Positions 63,601 through 64,000 of a DNA stretch of 64,000 bases are shown piece by piece; within the stretch, counting starts at the first letter, position 1; the number at the start of each line of letters is the position of its first letter. Source of the DNA: Zonotrichia leucophrys gambelii (taxonomy: Eukaryota > Chordata > Aves > Passeriformes > Passerellidae); the NCBI RefSeq assembly GCF_028769735.1, contig NC_088175.1:372001-436000 (forward strand), given 5' to 3'. The notes beneath the pieces were generated by a model. That model was given only the letters and a program-made list of their open reading frames with translations. It ran no database searches and was not told where the DNA came from. A program made the position numbers and the translations under genes.

Positions 63601-64000
63601 CATCATAAAGTTACACTACACTGGTCTTTGCATGTGAATTTTTAGACTACTTAAAGGGTTTCCAGGCCTTCAATAATTCTGAAGGCTACATTCAAATAAC
63701 ACTTTGTATGCCCAAGAGAGCTCCTACATCTTGATGCACATTGCACATAGGTCCCTGAGGACAAAACTTCAATTCTGCTTGTATTAGTCAAGATTTATCT
63801 CACTTCTCTGCCCTGATTCTTTCCATGCTCTTTACAAAGTCCACACACTGAGATTTTTTTGCAGTTTTCTTACAGTAAGGGAATGTTCTGATGGAGTTGA
63901 TAAAAACTTTGACTGAGTACCTAAACAGCTATGAGAGATTGCTCACACTGGTTTAAATGCAGTATTTTCTAGAGCTGTATTACTTGTGCTAGTCCATCTA
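60609..64000 (-). other. DHRS7 intron 1 (partial)
   Basis: At least 3.4 kb of unique sequence upstream of exon 2. No GC-rich first exon or CpG island is seen, so exon 1 and the promoter are outside the window. Confidence 0.75.

Overview
The window is vertebrate nuclear DNA, almost certainly avian and probably from a songbird. Genes are split into exons with GT-AG introns. The interspersed repeats are CR1 LINE fragments and solo retroviral LTRs, with no Alu/B1-type SINEs. The two gene fragments are close orthologues of amniote PCNX4 and DHRS7, which are neighbours in other amniotes. The songbird assignment rests on the LTR families and is inference.

Layout. 1-26.45 kb: no coding exon recognised. 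It is AT-rich DNA with CR1 pieces (3.17 kb; a head-to-head pair at 18.27-19.45 kb), three solo LTRs (3.35, 10.04, 23.07 kb), an AT-rich satellite grown inside the third LTR, a 115-bp inverted repeat with arms 1.55 kb apart (575/2243), and several stretches that look like conserved non-coding DNA. 26.46-27.13 kb: a CpG island containing the PCNX4 promoter and non-coding exon 1; its upstream part is a CR1 3' end. 30.18-42.96 kb: PCNX4 on the + strand. Ten coding exons with consistent phases give a predicted protein of 1183 residues, followed by a 3'UTR to about 44.7 kb. 45.64-60.61 kb: DHRS7 on the - strand, convergent with PCNX4. Six coding exons are present; the first, encoding the N-terminal membrane anchor, lies beyond the right edge. 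60.61-64 kb is DHRS7 intron 1.

The genes do not form a pathway. PCNX4 is a multipass membrane protein of the pecanex family with no established biochemical activity. DHRS7 is an ER-membrane short-chain dehydrogenase/reductase. They are tail-to-tail, with less than 1 kb between their predicted poly(A) sites.

Most unusual features: (1) the 5' part of PCNX4 exon 7, with its 3' splice site, is tandemly triplicated, giving two in-frame decoy acceptors that each lead to a stop about 24 codons later; (2) this exon is very GC-rich and lies between two minisatellites (23 bp x 8 and about 34 bp x 25); (3) the 23-bp array repeats an antisense AATAAA eight times inside what looks like an antisense LTR; (4) the predicted PCNX4 leader carries two uORFs joined by an ATGA stop/start overlap across the exon 1-2 junction; (5) a 28-bp x ~34 array fills 0.95 kb of a DHRS7 intron. 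I found no bacterial-type, CRISPR or defence system; the novelty is in repeat-driven gene architecture.
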